A stretch of 64,000 nucleotides of DNA, from assembly GCA_050288165.1 (NCBI GenBank), contig JBNKDG010000002.1, positions 124,001-188,000 on the forward strand, read 5' to 3'. Shown here one piece after another: positions 7,506 to 16,305 of this stretch. The notes below the pieces were generated by a model that worked only from the letters and a program-made list of their open reading frames with translations, ran no database searches and had not been told where the DNA came from. Position numbers and translations under genes: made by a program. The stretch is from JAPHTQ01 sp050288165. GTDB taxonomy: Bacteria; Pseudomonadota; Gammaproteobacteria; Thiohalomonadales; Thiohalomonadaceae. Each line of letters begins with the position of its first letter. Positions within the stretch are counted from its first letter, which is position 1.

Positions 7506-8173
7506 TGTTTACTGGCATCATTGAGGCGGTCGGTAGTGTTGCGGCGATTAAGCCGGTAGGCGGCGACATGCGCCTGACGATCCATAGCGGCGAGTTGGAT
7601 CTGACCGATGTTGCGTTGGGCGACAGTATCGCGGTGAACGGTGTCTGCCTGACCGTGGTGACACTGAATGCAAAAGGGTTTAGTGCGGATGTCTCACGCG
7701 AGACCATGACTCACACTGCCTTCGCCCAGTTGAAAAGCGGTAGCCGCGTCAACCTGGAAAAGGCACTGACCCCAACCAGCCGCCTGGGCGGCCATCTGGT
7801 CAGCGGCCATGTAGATGGTGTCGGCGAGGTGTTGCAGCGTTCCGAGGATGCCCGTTCGATCCGCTTGCGGGTCAAGGCACCGGATGAACTGGCGCGTTAC
7901 ATCGCGCACAAGGGATCGATCACGGTCGATGGTATCAGCCTGACGGTCAATGCCATCGATGGCGCGGTGTTTGAATTGAATATCGTGCCCCATACTTCAC
8001 AGGAGACGACGGTCGACGAATTTGTCGCGGGTCGTAAACTGAATCTGGAAGTGGATCAGATCGCCCGTTACCTGGAGCGTTTGCTGCAGGGTGATGAGGC
8101 GGCAAAACAGACACGGGGGATTAGCGAGGACTTTCTCGCTGAACATGGTTTTTTGTCAGGACGTCGGCACTGA
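7505..8173 (+). CDS. ribE: Riboflavin synthase, alpha chain
   Basis: Joins two molecules of 6,7-dimethyl-8-ribityllumazine to give riboflavin. The product has 222 residues and begins with the invariant MFTGIIEAVG. The two lumazine-binding repeats are visible as GDSIAVNGVCLTV and GSITVDGISLTVN, each with the LGGHLVSGHVDG-type or equivalent turn after it. The ATG at 7505 overlaps the ribD stop by one base and is preferred to the TTG one codon upstream. The C-terminal tail is somewhat longer than in the minimal family members. Naming differs between species (ribE or ribC). Confidence 0.95.
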   Translation: MFTGIIEAVGSVAAIKPVGGDMRLTIHSGELDLTDVALGDSIAVNGVCLTVVTLNAKGFSADVSRETMTHTAFAQLKSGSRVNLEKALTPTSRLGGHLVSGHVDGVGEVLQRSEDARSIRLRVKAPDELARYIAHKGSITVDGISLTVNAIDGAVFELNIVPHTSQETTVDEFVAGRKLNLEVDQIARYLERLLQGDEAAKQTRGISEDFLAEHGFLSGRRH

Positions 8174-8199
8174 TCGGCGCGAGCGGGTATTAAAAAAGT

Positions 8200-9306
8200 A
8201 TGTCACTTAACAGTATTGAAGAGATCATCGACGACATTCGTCAGGGCAAAATGGTTATCCTGATGGACGACGAGGATCGCGAAAATGAAGGCGACCTGAT
8301 CATGGCTGCTTCCATGGTGCGCCCCGAAGATATTAACTTCATGGCGCGCTATGGCCGTGGTCTGATCTGTCTTACCCTGACCCGCGAGCGCTGCCAGCAG
8401 TTGAAGCTGCCGCTGATGGTCAGCGACACCAATGACAAACATGGCACCAACTTCACTGTTTCCATTGAAGCGGCGGAGGGGGTAACCACCGGTATCTCCG
8501 CCTACGATCGGGCGATGACCGTACGCGCCGCAGTGGCGCCCAATGCGAGCGCCGCTGATATCGTTCAGCCCGGACATATCTTTCCGCTAATGGCTCAACC
8601 GGGTGGTGTGTTGACCCGTGCCGGTCATACCGAGGCGGGTTGTGATCTGGCTCGGCTGGCTGGACTCGAACCCTCATCGGTGATTGTCGAAATCCTCAAC
8701 GAGGATGGCAGCATGGCACGTCGTCCCGATCTGGAAAAATTTGCTGCAGAGCATGGGGTCAAGATCGGTACCGTGGCCGATCTGATCCACTATCGCCTGC
8801 ATAACGAACCGACCGTTGAACGGGTAAGCGAATGCGACATGCCCACTCGTTACGGCCATTTTCGTCTCTTTGCCTATCGCGATTTGCTGAGCCATGAGAT
8901 GCACCTGGCACTGGTCAAGGGTGAGCTGAACCATGATGATCCGGCGCTGGTTCGTGTACACTTGCAGAATACCCTGTGCGACCTGTTCGGTAGCGAACGG
9001 GATTGCGGTCGCTCCCTGGCGGATTCACTGAGCCGTATGGAGGCTGAAGGGCAGGGTGTGGTGATTATTCTGCAGCGCAAGGAAGATACGGAAAAGCTGC
9101 TGCGTCGGATCAAGGATTACGAAATGGAAGACAAGGGTGTACCCCTGGCGGAGATGGAAAAGGGCGACGACCTGCGTACCTACGGTATCGGCGCGCAGAT
9201 CCTGATCGACCTCGGCGTCAGCCATATGCGGGTACTGGGTACACCGCGCAAGCTGCATGCCCTTTCCGGCTTTGGCCTGGATGTGGTGGAATACATTAAC
9301 GATTGA
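8200..9306 (+). CDS. ribBA: DHBP synthase with degenerate GTP cyclohydrolase II-like domain
   Basis: The N-terminal part (about 1-200) is 3,4-dihydroxy-2-butanone-4-phosphate synthase, with DDEDRENEGD and GHTEAGCDLARLAG intact. The C-terminal part (about 205-365) is homologous to GTP cyclohydrolase II but lacks its zinc site: where active enzymes have three cysteines around FGSLRCDCG, this protein reads NTLCDLFGSERDCG. The substrate-binding TNNPRK motif is reduced to GTPRK. The second domain is therefore probably not a working cyclohydrolase, as in many beta- and gammaproteobacterial RibBA fusions, and a separate ribA should exist elsewhere in the genome. No FMN riboswitch fits in the 26-base gap behind ribE. 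Confidence 0.92.
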   Translation: MSLNSIEEIIDDIRQGKMVILMDDEDRENEGDLIMAASMVRPEDINFMARYGRGLICLTLTRERCQQLKLPLMVSDTNDKHGTNFTVSIEAAEGVTTGISAYDRAMTVRAAVAPNASAADIVQPGHIFPLMAQPGGVLTRAGHTEAGCDLARLAGLEPSSVIVEILNEDGSMARRPDLEKFAAEHGVKIGTVADLIHYRLHNEPTVERVSECDMPTRYGHFRLFAYRDLLSHEMHLALVKGELNHDDPALVRVHLQNTLCDLFGSERDCGRSLADSLSRMEAEGQGVVIILQRKEDTEKLLRRIKDYEMEDKGVPLAEMEKGDDLRTYGIGAQILIDLGVSHMRVLGTPRKLHALSGFGLDVVEYIND

Positions 9307-9353
9307 GTTTTATTGCGCCGCTTAGGGGCGTCAACCTGAAAAGGGAAAGCAAG

Positions 9354-9830
9354 ATGGCTGAGATCAAGAGTTATGAAGGTAGCATGGTAGTCGACGGCGC
9401 ACGTTTTGGTATTGTCGTCGGTCGCTTTAACAGCTTCGTGGTAGAGAGCCTGCTCGACGGCGCACTGGACACCCTGAAACGTCATGGTGCCAGCGAGAAA
9501 GACATCGAGATCGCTCGCGTCCCCGGCGCCTTTGAAATTCCGCTGGCCTGTAAGCAGATGGCAGCGAGCAAAAAGTACGATGCGATCATCGCCCTGGGTG
9601 CCGTGATTCGCGGCGGTACTCCGCATTTCGAATTTGTTGCCGGTGAGTGCGGCAAGGGGCTGGCGCAGGTGATGATGGAATACGGCATCCCGGTTGCCTT
9701 CGGCGTACTGACTGTCGATACCATCGAACAGGCTATCGAACGCGCTGGAACCAAAGCGGGTAACAAAGGTGTTGAGGCAACCCTCTCAGCTATCGAGATG
9801 GTTAACCTGATGCCGCAACTGGGCAAGTAA
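9354..9830 (+). CDS. ribH: 6,7-dimethyl-8-ribityllumazine synthase
   Basis: Condenses the RibB and RibD products to make lumazine, the substrate of RibE; it normally forms icosahedral or pentameric shells. The 158-residue protein shows FGIVVGRFNSFV, the VPGAFEIPL loop and the GAVIRGGTPHFEFVA substrate loop with its catalytic His. The ATG at 9354 is chosen over an upstream in-frame codon because AAGGGAAAG sits 5-10 bases before it and the product then matches family length. nusB follows after 41 bases, the classic order. Confidence 0.96.
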   Translation: MAEIKSYEGSMVVDGARFGIVVGRFNSFVVESLLDGALDTLKRHGASEKDIEIARVPGAFEIPLACKQMAASKKYDAIIALGAVIRGGTPHFEFVAGECGKGLAQVMMEYGIPVAFGVLTVDTIEQAIERAGTKAGNKGVEATLSAIEMVNLMPQLGK

Positions 9831-9871
9831 TTCACCACATCGCGCAAAGTATTTTCTGGAAAATTAATTAT

Positions 9872-10306
9872 ATGAGTAATGCCCGAAGCCTTGCGCGTGA
9901 GCGCGCCATGCAGGCGCTCTACCAGTGGCAGTTGACTGGTCAGTCAACTGTCGAGATCGAAAAGCAGTTCATGGATGAGCAGGAGATGAAGGGCGTCGAC
10001 AAGAAGTTCTTCAGTGAACTGCTGCGCGAGATCCCGGCCAGACAGGATGAACTGGATGCCCATTGCGGTGATGTGCTGGATCGCCCGCTGGCGCAGGTCG
10101 ATCCGGTGGAGCAGGCGATCCTGCGTATCGGTATTTATGAGCTGCAACAGCGGATCGATATCCCCTATCGCGTGGTGATTAACGAAATGGTCGAGTTGGC
10201 CAAACAGTTTGGCGCCGAGCAGGGGCACAAGTTTATCAACGGTACCCTGGACAAGCTGGCAAAGAAGCTGCGCAGCGTCGAGGTGAATGCTCGCGAGCGC
10301 TCCTAA
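9872..10306 (+). CDS. nusB: Transcription antitermination factor NusB
   Basis: An all-helical RNA-binding protein that works with NusE at boxA in ribosomal RNA antitermination. The 144 residues include the typical ARERAMQALYQWQLTG start, the RIGIYEL core and the C-terminal INEMVELAKQFG...GHKFINGTLDKL helix pair. The place between ribH and thiL is strongly conserved in proteobacteria. Confidence 0.95.
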   Translation: MSNARSLARERAMQALYQWQLTGQSTVEIEKQFMDEQEMKGVDKKFFSELLREIPARQDELDAHCGDVLDRPLAQVDPVEQAILRIGIYELQQRIDIPYRVVINEMVELAKQFGAEQGHKFINGTLDKLAKKLRSVEVNARERS

Positions 10307-10321
10307 GACGTTACAAGGTGA

Positions 10322-11305
10322 ATGGTATCCACCATGTCCCTGAACGAATTCTCCATTATCGAACGTTACTTCACCCGACCATCGTGTCGTGGTGATGTCG
10401 TGCTCGGCGTCGGTGACGACGCCGCCTTGCTACAGGTACCGCACGGCATGCAGCTCGCCCTCAGTGTCGATACCTTGATCGCCGGTCGTCATTTTCCCCT
10501 CGATACCTCTGCTGAAGCGATTGGCTACAAGGCATTAGCCGTTAATCTCAGTGATATGGCGGCAATGGGGGCGAAGCCAGCCTGGGTGACCCTGGCACTG
10601 TCACTGCCCGAATCGGACGAACCGTTTATTGAACGTTTTGCCAAAGGCTTCTTTGCCCTGGCCGGTGAGTACGATGTCGAACTGGTGGGGGGCGATACGG
10701 TGCGTGGTCCGCTTGCCTGTACGGTACAAATTAGCGGTCTGGTTCCTGCGAATGCGGCGCTGTTGCGCAGCGGCGCACAGCCCGGTGATTTCATCTATGT
10801 CACCGGTACTCCCGGCGATGCCGCTGCGGGACTGAAGCTGAAGCAGGGAGCAATCTGCGAAGATAGCGAGAGTGCGGCGCAACTGATACGCCGTTTGGAA
10901 TATCCGTTACCGAGGGTAGCAGAGGGGCTCTCTTTGCGTGGTATCGCTTCTGCTGTGATCGACATCTCCGATGGTCTGTTGGCCGATCTGAATCATATCC
11001 TTGAAAGCAGCGGTTGTGGTGCGGAGCTGCAACTGAATGCCATTCCTCAATCCGCTTCACTGCAGCAGTGTGTCGCCGATCGTAACGAACGGCTGCACCT
11101 CTGCCTGAGCGGCGGTGATGACTACGAACTTTGCTTTACCGTCCCGCCGCATAAGGTGGCAGAGCTGGAGCGTGTGGCTGCGGACTGGTCATGTGGGGTG
11201 ACACGTATCGGTGAGATTGTGGAGGGCGAGGGGATTACGCTGGCGGGTGCGGAGAGCATCGGGTTGTCTGATGCTCTTTCCGGTTTCGATCACTTCAGGG
11301 AGTAA
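10322..11305 (+). CDS. thiL: Thiamine-monophosphate kinase
   Basis: Phosphorylates thiamine monophosphate to thiamine diphosphate. The product is in the AIR-synthase-like fold: GVGDDAALL near the N-terminus binds metal, KALAVNLSDMAAMGAKP follows, and the later LVGGDTVRGP and DISDGLLADL motifs complete the ATP site. The true start may be the ATG at 10334 (MSLNEFSIIERYF), which aligns with known ThiL N-termini. AAGGTG at 10315-10320 is too close to the ATG at 10322 and rather far from the later one, so the sequence does not settle it. pgpA starts two bases after the stop. Confidence 0.93.
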   Translation: MVSTMSLNEFSIIERYFTRPSCRGDVVLGVGDDAALLQVPHGMQLALSVDTLIAGRHFPLDTSAEAIGYKALAVNLSDMAAMGAKPAWVTLALSLPESDEPFIERFAKGFFALAGEYDVELVGGDTVRGPLACTVQISGLVPANAALLRSGAQPGDFIYVTGTPGDAAAGLKLKQGAICEDSESAAQLIRRLEYPLPRVAEGLSLRGIASAVIDISDGLLADLNHILESSGCGAELQLNAIPQSASLQQCVADRNERLHLCLSGGDDYELCFTVPPHKVAELERVAADWSCGVTRIGEIVEGEGITLAGAESIGLSDALSGFDHFRE

Positions 11306-11307
11306 TC

Positions 11308-11796
11308 ATGGGCAAACAGGCAAAACGACTGATATTTTCCGATTTGCTTAATCCATGGAATTTCTTTGCCCTTGGTTTCGGTTCCGGTCTTTCGCCGGTT
11401 GCACCCGGTACCTTCGGTACGCTGATGGCGGTGCCATTCTATTTTCTGTTGATGCAACTCACGCCGGGTGTATACCTGCTGTTTCTAATTCTTACTTTCC
11501 TGCTGGGTATCGCGATCTGCGGCATGAGTGCGAAACAGCTCGGCGTGCACGACCATCCCGGCATCGTTTGGGACGAGTTCGTCGGCTACTTGATTACTAT
11601 GTTCATGGCCCCGGCAGGCTGGCTCTGGATCGTGGTGGGTTTCGTGTTGTTCCGCTTCTTCGACATCCTCAAACCGTGGCCGATTCGTTGGATTGATCGG
11701 CGTGTGGCTGGTGGTCTTGGGATTATGCTGGATGATGTGCTGGCGGGAATTTACGCTTTGGTCGTTCTGCAACTTGCCGTTGCCTGGCTCGGATAA
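11308..11796 (+). CDS. pgpA: Phosphatidylglycerophosphatase A
   Basis: Inner-membrane enzyme that removes the phosphate from phosphatidylglycerol phosphate. In 162 residues it shows GFGSGLSPVAPGTFGTL, the acidic motif HDHPGIVWDEFVGY and several hydrophobic segments (about 47-70, 95-120, 140-160). It is the last gene of the riboflavin-nusB-thiL run and faces the convergent folE2 across a 37-base gap. A small AACAC/GTGTT hairpin lies in that gap but lacks a T-run. Confidence 0.93.
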   Translation: MGKQAKRLIFSDLLNPWNFFALGFGSGLSPVAPGTFGTLMAVPFYFLLMQLTPGVYLLFLILTFLLGIAICGMSAKQLGVHDHPGIVWDEFVGYLITMFMAPAGWLWIVVGFVLFRFFDILKPWPIRWIDRRVAGGLGIMLDDVLAGIYALVVLQLAVAWLG

Positions 11797-11833
11797 CTAA
11801 ACACGTCCATGTGTTCTGGGGTTATTCAGGTGA

Positions 11834-12640
11834 TTAGCCTTTTGACTTGTCTTTCTCGATCATGGCGTAGGCCGAGTGGTTGTGGATCGACTCGAAGTTT
11901 TCCGACTCCACGATGTAGCTGGTAATACGCTTGTCCTGATTCAGGCGCATCGCCACGTCACGCACCATGTCTTCCACAAATTTTGGATTGTTGTAGGCGC
12001 GCTCAGTCACGAATTTTTCGTCGGGACGCTTGAGCAGGCCAAACAGCTCGCATGATGCCTCTTTCTCTACCAAATCGATAATGTCTTCGATCCAGACAAA
12101 CTGATCGGTACCGATAGTGACGGTGACGTGTGAACGCTGATTGTGTGCGCCGTACTCGGAGATCTCCTTGGAGCAGGGGCAGAGGCTGGTCACCGGTATC
12201 ACTACCTTGACCTTGAGGTGCGGGACGCCGTCGGCCACTTCACCGATGAAGGTGACGTCGTAATCCATCAGGCTCTCTACGCCGGAGACCGGTGCCTTCT
12301 TGTTGACGAAGTAGGGGAACGACATCTCGATGTGTCCCGACTGTGCCTCCAGTCGTGCGGTCATTTCGGTGAGCATGATCTTGAATGACTTCACCGACAA
12401 TTCACGCTCGTAGTTATTGAGGATCTCAACGAAGCGTGACATGTGCGTGCCTTTGAAGTTGTGCGGCAGGTTCACGTACATGTTGAAGTTGGCAATGGTG
12501 TGCTGTTCGCCGCCGGTGCGATCCTGGATCCTTACCGGATGACGGATGTCCTTGATCCCCACCTTGTTGATGGCGATGTGGCGATTGTCCTTACTGCTCT
12601 GGACGTCTGCGATAGTTTCATCGCAACAGTGTTCGGTCAT
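11834..12640 (-). CDS. folE2: GTP cyclohydrolase FolE2 (type IB)
   Basis: Converts GTP to 7,8-dihydroneopterin triphosphate, the first step for both folate and queuosine. The 268-residue product has the FolE2 hallmarks: IDRxG-like N-terminus (INKVGIKDIRHPV), the metal/catalytic segment PVTSLCPCSKEISEYGAHNQR and the C-terminal SIHNHSAYA. FolE2 enzymes use metals other than zinc and are often favoured under zinc limitation. The ATG at 12640 overlaps the stop of queD (ATGA), so both are probably translated together; longer N-terminal readings are less likely. The coupling to queD suggests that queuosine synthesis is one main use. Confidence 0.94.
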   Translation of the reverse strand: MTEHCCDETIADVQSSKDNRHIAINKVGIKDIRHPVRIQDRTGGEQHTIANFNMYVNLPHNFKGTHMSRFVEILNNYERELSVKSFKIMLTEMTARLEAQSGHIEMSFPYFVNKKAPVSGVESLMDYDVTFIGEVADGVPHLKVKVVIPVTSLCPCSKEISEYGAHNQRSHVTVTIGTDQFVWIEDIIDLVEKEASCELFGLLKRPDEKFVTERAYNNPKFVEDMVRDVAMRLNQDKRITSYIVESENFESIHNHSAYAMIEKDKSKG

Positions 12641-13023
12641 GACTCTTCCTCGGTGTAGCGCACGCAGGCACGCTCTGTTTCCCACAATGTCACGGCATCT
12701 AGCCGTACATGCGGCGCTTGCAGTTCGCTGGCGATACCCCGGAATATCCAGGCCGCCAGGTTTTCCGCCGTTGGATTAATCGTATCGAACGGCGGGATTT
12801 CGTTCAGGAACCGATGATCCAGTTCATCGGTGACCTTCTTTGCCAGTTGCTTGATGATCTTGAAATCGATCACCATGCCGAGTTCATCCAGTTGCGCTGA
12901 GCTTGCCTCGACCTCTACCTTCCAGTTGTGGCCGTGCAGTCGCTTGCAGTCACCGGGATAGTCGCGCAGCGAATGGGCCGAAGCGAATTCGGTAATAACC
13001 TTCAGGGTGTAGCGTGTAGCCAT
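12637..13023 (-). CDS. queD: 6-carboxy-5,6,7,8-tetrahydropterin synthase
   Basis: A 128-residue member of the PTPS/QueD family that turns dihydroneopterin triphosphate into 6-carboxytetrahydropterin on the way to preQ0 and queuosine. The zinc-binding histidines are visible in FASAHSL and RLHGHNW, with the catalytic Cys in GDCKRLHGHNW, and the catalytic DHRFLNE lies near residue 70. It lies 12 bases after dxs and overlaps folE2 by four bases. Confidence 0.93.
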   Translation of the reverse strand: MATRYTLKVITEFASAHSLRDYPGDCKRLHGHNWKVEVEASSAQLDELGMVIDFKIIKQLAKKVTDELDHRFLNEIPPFDTINPTAENLAAWIFRGIASELQAPHVRLDAVTLWETERACVRYTEEES

Positions 13024-13035
13024 GAAACCTTCCGC

Positions 13036-14937
13036 TCAGGGTTTAGCCTGGCCGGCTACCGCCTGACAGGGTTCAGTCATACCGGCTGCCTGGATCGCGC
13101 GCAAAATACCGGTCTTGTCCAGGCCGCAGATGGCAAGCAACTCTTCGCGACCGCCGTGTTCGACATAGCTGTCAGGCAAGCCGAGGTTGATTACCCGTGT
13201 GCTCACGCCACGCGCTGCCAGCAGTTCGTTTACCGCACTGCCCGCGCCGCCCATCACTACGTTGTCTTCCAGTGTGACCAGCAGGCAGTGGCTTTTCGCC
13301 AGTTCCAGCACCAGTGCTTCGTCCAGCGGTTTAACGAAACGCATGTTGGCAACGCTGGCATTCAGTTCGTCGCCGACCTCCATCGCCGGGGTGAGCATCG
13401 GGCCGAAGGCGAGCAGGGCAATGTCGCGTCCTTCACGTACCACTTCGCCTTTGCCGATCTCGATCGGTTCCAGGCTGTCACTGACCGCAATACCCGGCCC
13501 GGTGCCGCGTGGGTAACGCACTACGGCCGGGCCGCTGTGCAGGTGGCCGGTATTCAACATGCGGCGGCACTCCTCCTCATCGGCAGGCGCCATGATCAGC
13601 ATATTGGGGACGCAGCGGAGGAAACTCAAATCAAAGCTGCCCGCATGGGTCGGGCCGTCCGGGCCGACAATTCCAGCGCGGTCGACGGCAAATAGCACCG
13701 GCAGGTTTTGCAGTGCCACATCGTGGATCAACTGGTCGTAGGCGCGTTGCAGGAACGAGGAGTAGATCGCCACCACCGGTTTCAGACCTTCGCAGGCAAG
13801 ACCGGCGGCCAGGGTCACCGCATGTTGCTCGGCGATGCCAACGTCGTAATAACGATCCGGAAATTCTTCGGAGAAACGCACCAGACCTGAACCCTCGCGC
13901 ATTGCCGGGGTAATGCCAATCAATTTTTCGTCGCTGGCCGCCATGTCGCAGAGCCAGTCGCTGAAGACATCGGTGTAGGTGGGGCCGTCGCTACTGCCGC
14001 CGAGTTTTTCACCGGTCTCCGGATCAAAACTGCCGACACCGTGGAAACCGCAGGGATTCTCTTCGGCCGGGGCATAGCCCTTGCCCTTGCGGGTGACGAT
14101 ATGCAGGAATTGCGGGCCTTCCAGGGTACGCAGGTTGCGCAGGGTTTTAACCAGGGTATCGAGGTCGTGGCCGTCGATGGGGCCGATGTAGTTGAAGCCC
14201 AACTCCTCGAACAGGGTGCCTGGGATCACCATCCCTTTCATGTGCTCTTCGGCGCGACGCGCCAGTTCCCACACGCTGGGCATGGTTTGCAAAACTTTCT
14301 TACTGCCCTGACGCATGGTGGAATAGAGCTTGCCCGAGAGCATCCGCGCCAGGTAGTTGGAGAGGCCGCCTACGTTGGGCGAGATCGACATGTCGTTGTC
14401 GTTCAGTACCACCAGCAGATTGGCATCCAGATCGCCCGCGTGATTCAGCGCCTCGAAGGCCATGCCCGCGGTCAGTGCGCCGTCACCGATCACCGCCACC
14501 ACCTTGCGCTCGCTCTGCTCCTTCTGCGCGGCGATGGCCATACCGAGTGCAGCACCGATAGAGGTGCTGGAGTGGCCGGTACCGAAGGTGTCGTAGGGGC
14601 TTTCGTCGCGCCGAGTGAAACCGGAGAGACCGTGCAGCTTGCGCAGGGTCGACATCATTTTGCGTCGACCGGTGAGGATCTTGTGCGGGTAGCTCTGGTG
14701 ACCCACGTCCCACACCAGCCGATCATCCGGGGTGTTATAGACGTAGTGCAGGGCGATGGTCAGCTCCACCGTGCCGAGGCCGGAGGCGAGGTGGCCACCG
14801 GTCTTGCCGACCGATTGCACCATAAATTCACGCAGTTCGCCCGCCAGTTGCTTGAGCTGGTTGAGGTCGAGCTGGCGTAGCTGGACCGGATCGTCGATGG
14901 TCTCCAGCAGAGGGGGGCTCGGACTCTGTTTGCGCAT
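13036..14937 (-). CDS. dxs: 1-deoxy-D-xylulose-5-phosphate synthase
   Basis: Thiamine-diphosphate enzyme that starts the MEP route to isoprenoids by joining pyruvate and glyceraldehyde 3-phosphate. About 633 residues, full length. Visible motifs are HYVYNTPDDRLVWDVGHQ, GDGALTAGMAFEALN with the GDG...N thiamine-diphosphate signature, and the transketolase-type AEQHAVTLAAGLA. I prefer the ATG at 14937 to the GTG two codons upstream. It follows ispA by 74 bases, a common pairing of isoprenoid genes. Confidence 0.96.
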   Translation of the reverse strand: MRKQSPSPPLLETIDDPVQLRQLDLNQLKQLAGELREFMVQSVGKTGGHLASGLGTVELTIALHYVYNTPDDRLVWDVGHQSYPHKILTGRRKMMSTLRKLHGLSGFTRRDESPYDTFGTGHSSTSIGAALGMAIAAQKEQSERKVVAVIGDGALTAGMAFEALNHAGDLDANLLVVLNDNDMSISPNVGGLSNYLARMLSGKLYSTMRQGSKKVLQTMPSVWELARRAEEHMKGMVIPGTLFEELGFNYIGPIDGHDLDTLVKTLRNLRTLEGPQFLHIVTRKGKGYAPAEENPCGFHGVGSFDPETGEKLGGSSDGPTYTDVFSDWLCDMAASDEKLIGITPAMREGSGLVRFSEEFPDRYYDVGIAEQHAVTLAAGLACEGLKPVVAIYSSFLQRAYDQLIHDVALQNLPVLFAVDRAGIVGPDGPTHAGSFDLSFLRCVPNMLIMAPADEEECRRMLNTGHLHSGPAVVRYPRGTGPGIAVSDSLEPIEIGKGEVVREGRDIALLAFGPMLTPAMEVGDELNASVANMRFVKPLDEALVLELAKSHCLLVTLEDNVVMGGAGSAVNELLAARGVSTRVINLGLPDSYVEHGGREELLAICGLDKTGILRAIQAAGMTEPCQAVAGQAKP

Positions 14938-15011
14938 TGTCACTTTATATAGATAGGGCGGAAAAGCCGCTTATGATGGCCTTTGAGATGGGGTGATGCA
15001 AGCCTTTGGCC

Positions 15012-15914
15012 TCAATTTGCCCGTTCCACGATATAGGCAGAAAGCTGGCGCAGCGGTTCGGCCTCGTCGCCGAACACGGTCAGCCCCGCAAGGGCTTCCC
15101 GGTGCAGTTCCTGCGCCTTCTCCCGCGCCCCGTCCAGGCCGAGCAGGGAGGTGTAGGTGGGCTTCTCTTTGGCCTGGTCGGAACCCTGCGGTTTACCCAG
15201 TGTTTCGGTGTCGGCCACCACATCGAGGATGTCGTCGCGGATCTGGAAGGCGAGGCCCACCGCCTCGGCATACTGGTCCAGTCCGGCCCGCTGTTCAGCG
15301 CTGATGGCGAGGGCGCTGAGAGCGCCCAGGCGCACCGCAGCACGGATCAGGGCGCCGGTTTTGTAGCGATGCATAGTCTGCAGCTGTTCCAGGGTGAGTT
15401 GTTTGCCCTCGGCGGCGATATCGATGGCCTGGCCACCCGCCATGCCGCGGGAGCCGCTGGCATGGGCCAGCTCCGCTACCATCGCCAGCCGTTGTTCCGG
15501 TGTGGCGTTCATGGCCGGGTCGTTGGTCAGTACCTCGAAGGCGAGGCACTGCAGGGCATCCCCGGCGAGGATCGCGGTCGCCTCGTCGAAGGCCTTGTGA
15601 CAGGTGGGCTTGCCACGGCGCAGGTCGTCGTTGTCCATGGCAGGCAGGTCGTCGTGGACCAGGGAGTAGGCGTGAACCATCTCCACCGCGCAGGCGGGGC
15701 CATCCAGTTGCTCCAGCGGTACGCCGAGGGCGCTGCCGCTGGCGTAGACCAGCACTGGGCGCACTCGCTTGCCGCCATTGAGGCTGGCATAGCGCATGGC
15801 CGCATGGAGGTGGGTCGGTTCCTGTTCGGCGGCAGGCAACCAGCGCTCCAGTGCCGCTTCTGTCCGCGCCTGGTATTGCTGTAACAGCGCTTTAAGCTCC
15901 ATCGGCTTACTCAT
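15012..15914 (-). CDS. ispA: Farnesyl diphosphate synthase
   Basis: Chain-elongating prenyltransferase making farnesyl diphosphate from IPP and DMAPP. The 300-residue product has the first aspartate-rich motif (HDDLPAMDNDDLRRG) and the second (FQIRDDILD), plus GGKRVRP for IPP binding. The ATG at 15914 gives the usual start (MSKPMELKALLQQY) and overlaps the xseB stop by eight bases. A longer frame from 15986 would overlap most of the end of xseB and is unlikely. Confidence 0.95.
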   Translation of the reverse strand: MSKPMELKALLQQYQARTEAALERWLPAAEQEPTHLHAAMRYASLNGGKRVRPVLVYASGSALGVPLEQLDGPACAVEMVHAYSLVHDDLPAMDNDDLRRGKPTCHKAFDEATAILAGDALQCLAFEVLTNDPAMNATPEQRLAMVAELAHASGSRGMAGGQAIDIAAEGKQLTLEQLQTMHRYKTGALIRAAVRLGALSALAISAEQRAGLDQYAEAVGLAFQIRDDILDVVADTETLGKPQGSDQAKEKPTYTSLLGLDGAREKAQELHREALAGLTVFGDEAEPLRQLSAYIVERAN

Positions 15915-16161
15915 TATCCCCGTCAAACGCCTCAAGGGGGCTATTGGCATCTTTGCCGGTGAGGATTTGCACCTTCTGCTCCGCATTGCTCAACGCCTGC
16001 TGGCAGGCACGGGTGAGTGCCACGCCGCGCTCGAAATCCTTCAACGACTGTTCCAGCGACTGTTCGCCCTGTTCCATCTTTTCCACCAGTGCCTCCAGCT
16101 CCTTGAGCGAGGCCTCGAAATCGATGTTGCTCTCTTTTTTTGCCACGATGGTTGTCTCCAT
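15907..16161 (-). CDS. xseB: Exodeoxyribonuclease VII small subunit
   Basis: An 84-residue helical subunit of exonuclease VII, which degrades single-stranded DNA. The sequence DFEASLKELEALVEKMEQGE followed by LEQSLKDFERGVAL is diagnostic of the family. It heads the xseB-ispA-dxs run, as in many gammaproteobacteria. The upstream 140 bases lie divergent to an outer-membrane protein gene. Confidence 0.94.
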   Translation of the reverse strand: METTIVAKKESNIDFEASLKELEALVEKMEQGEQSLEQSLKDFERGVALTRACQQALSNAEQKVQILTGKDANSPLEAFDGDNE

Positions 16162-16305
16162 CTGGGGTGATATCAGTGGGGCGCTATTCTAACCGATTCC
16201 GTCGCGGCTGAGCGATTTGTTGGGCGATTCGTCGGACCATGTTTTGGTATTGGCCCCGGCTGCTATATCATGCGGCACAGATTCAAAATAATAAGGACAG
16301 GCGGA

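Noticed and set aside
8174..8199. FMN riboswitch ahead of ribBA
   Set aside because: Only 26 bases separate ribE and ribBA, too few for the element, and no RFN-like core appears upstream of ribD either.
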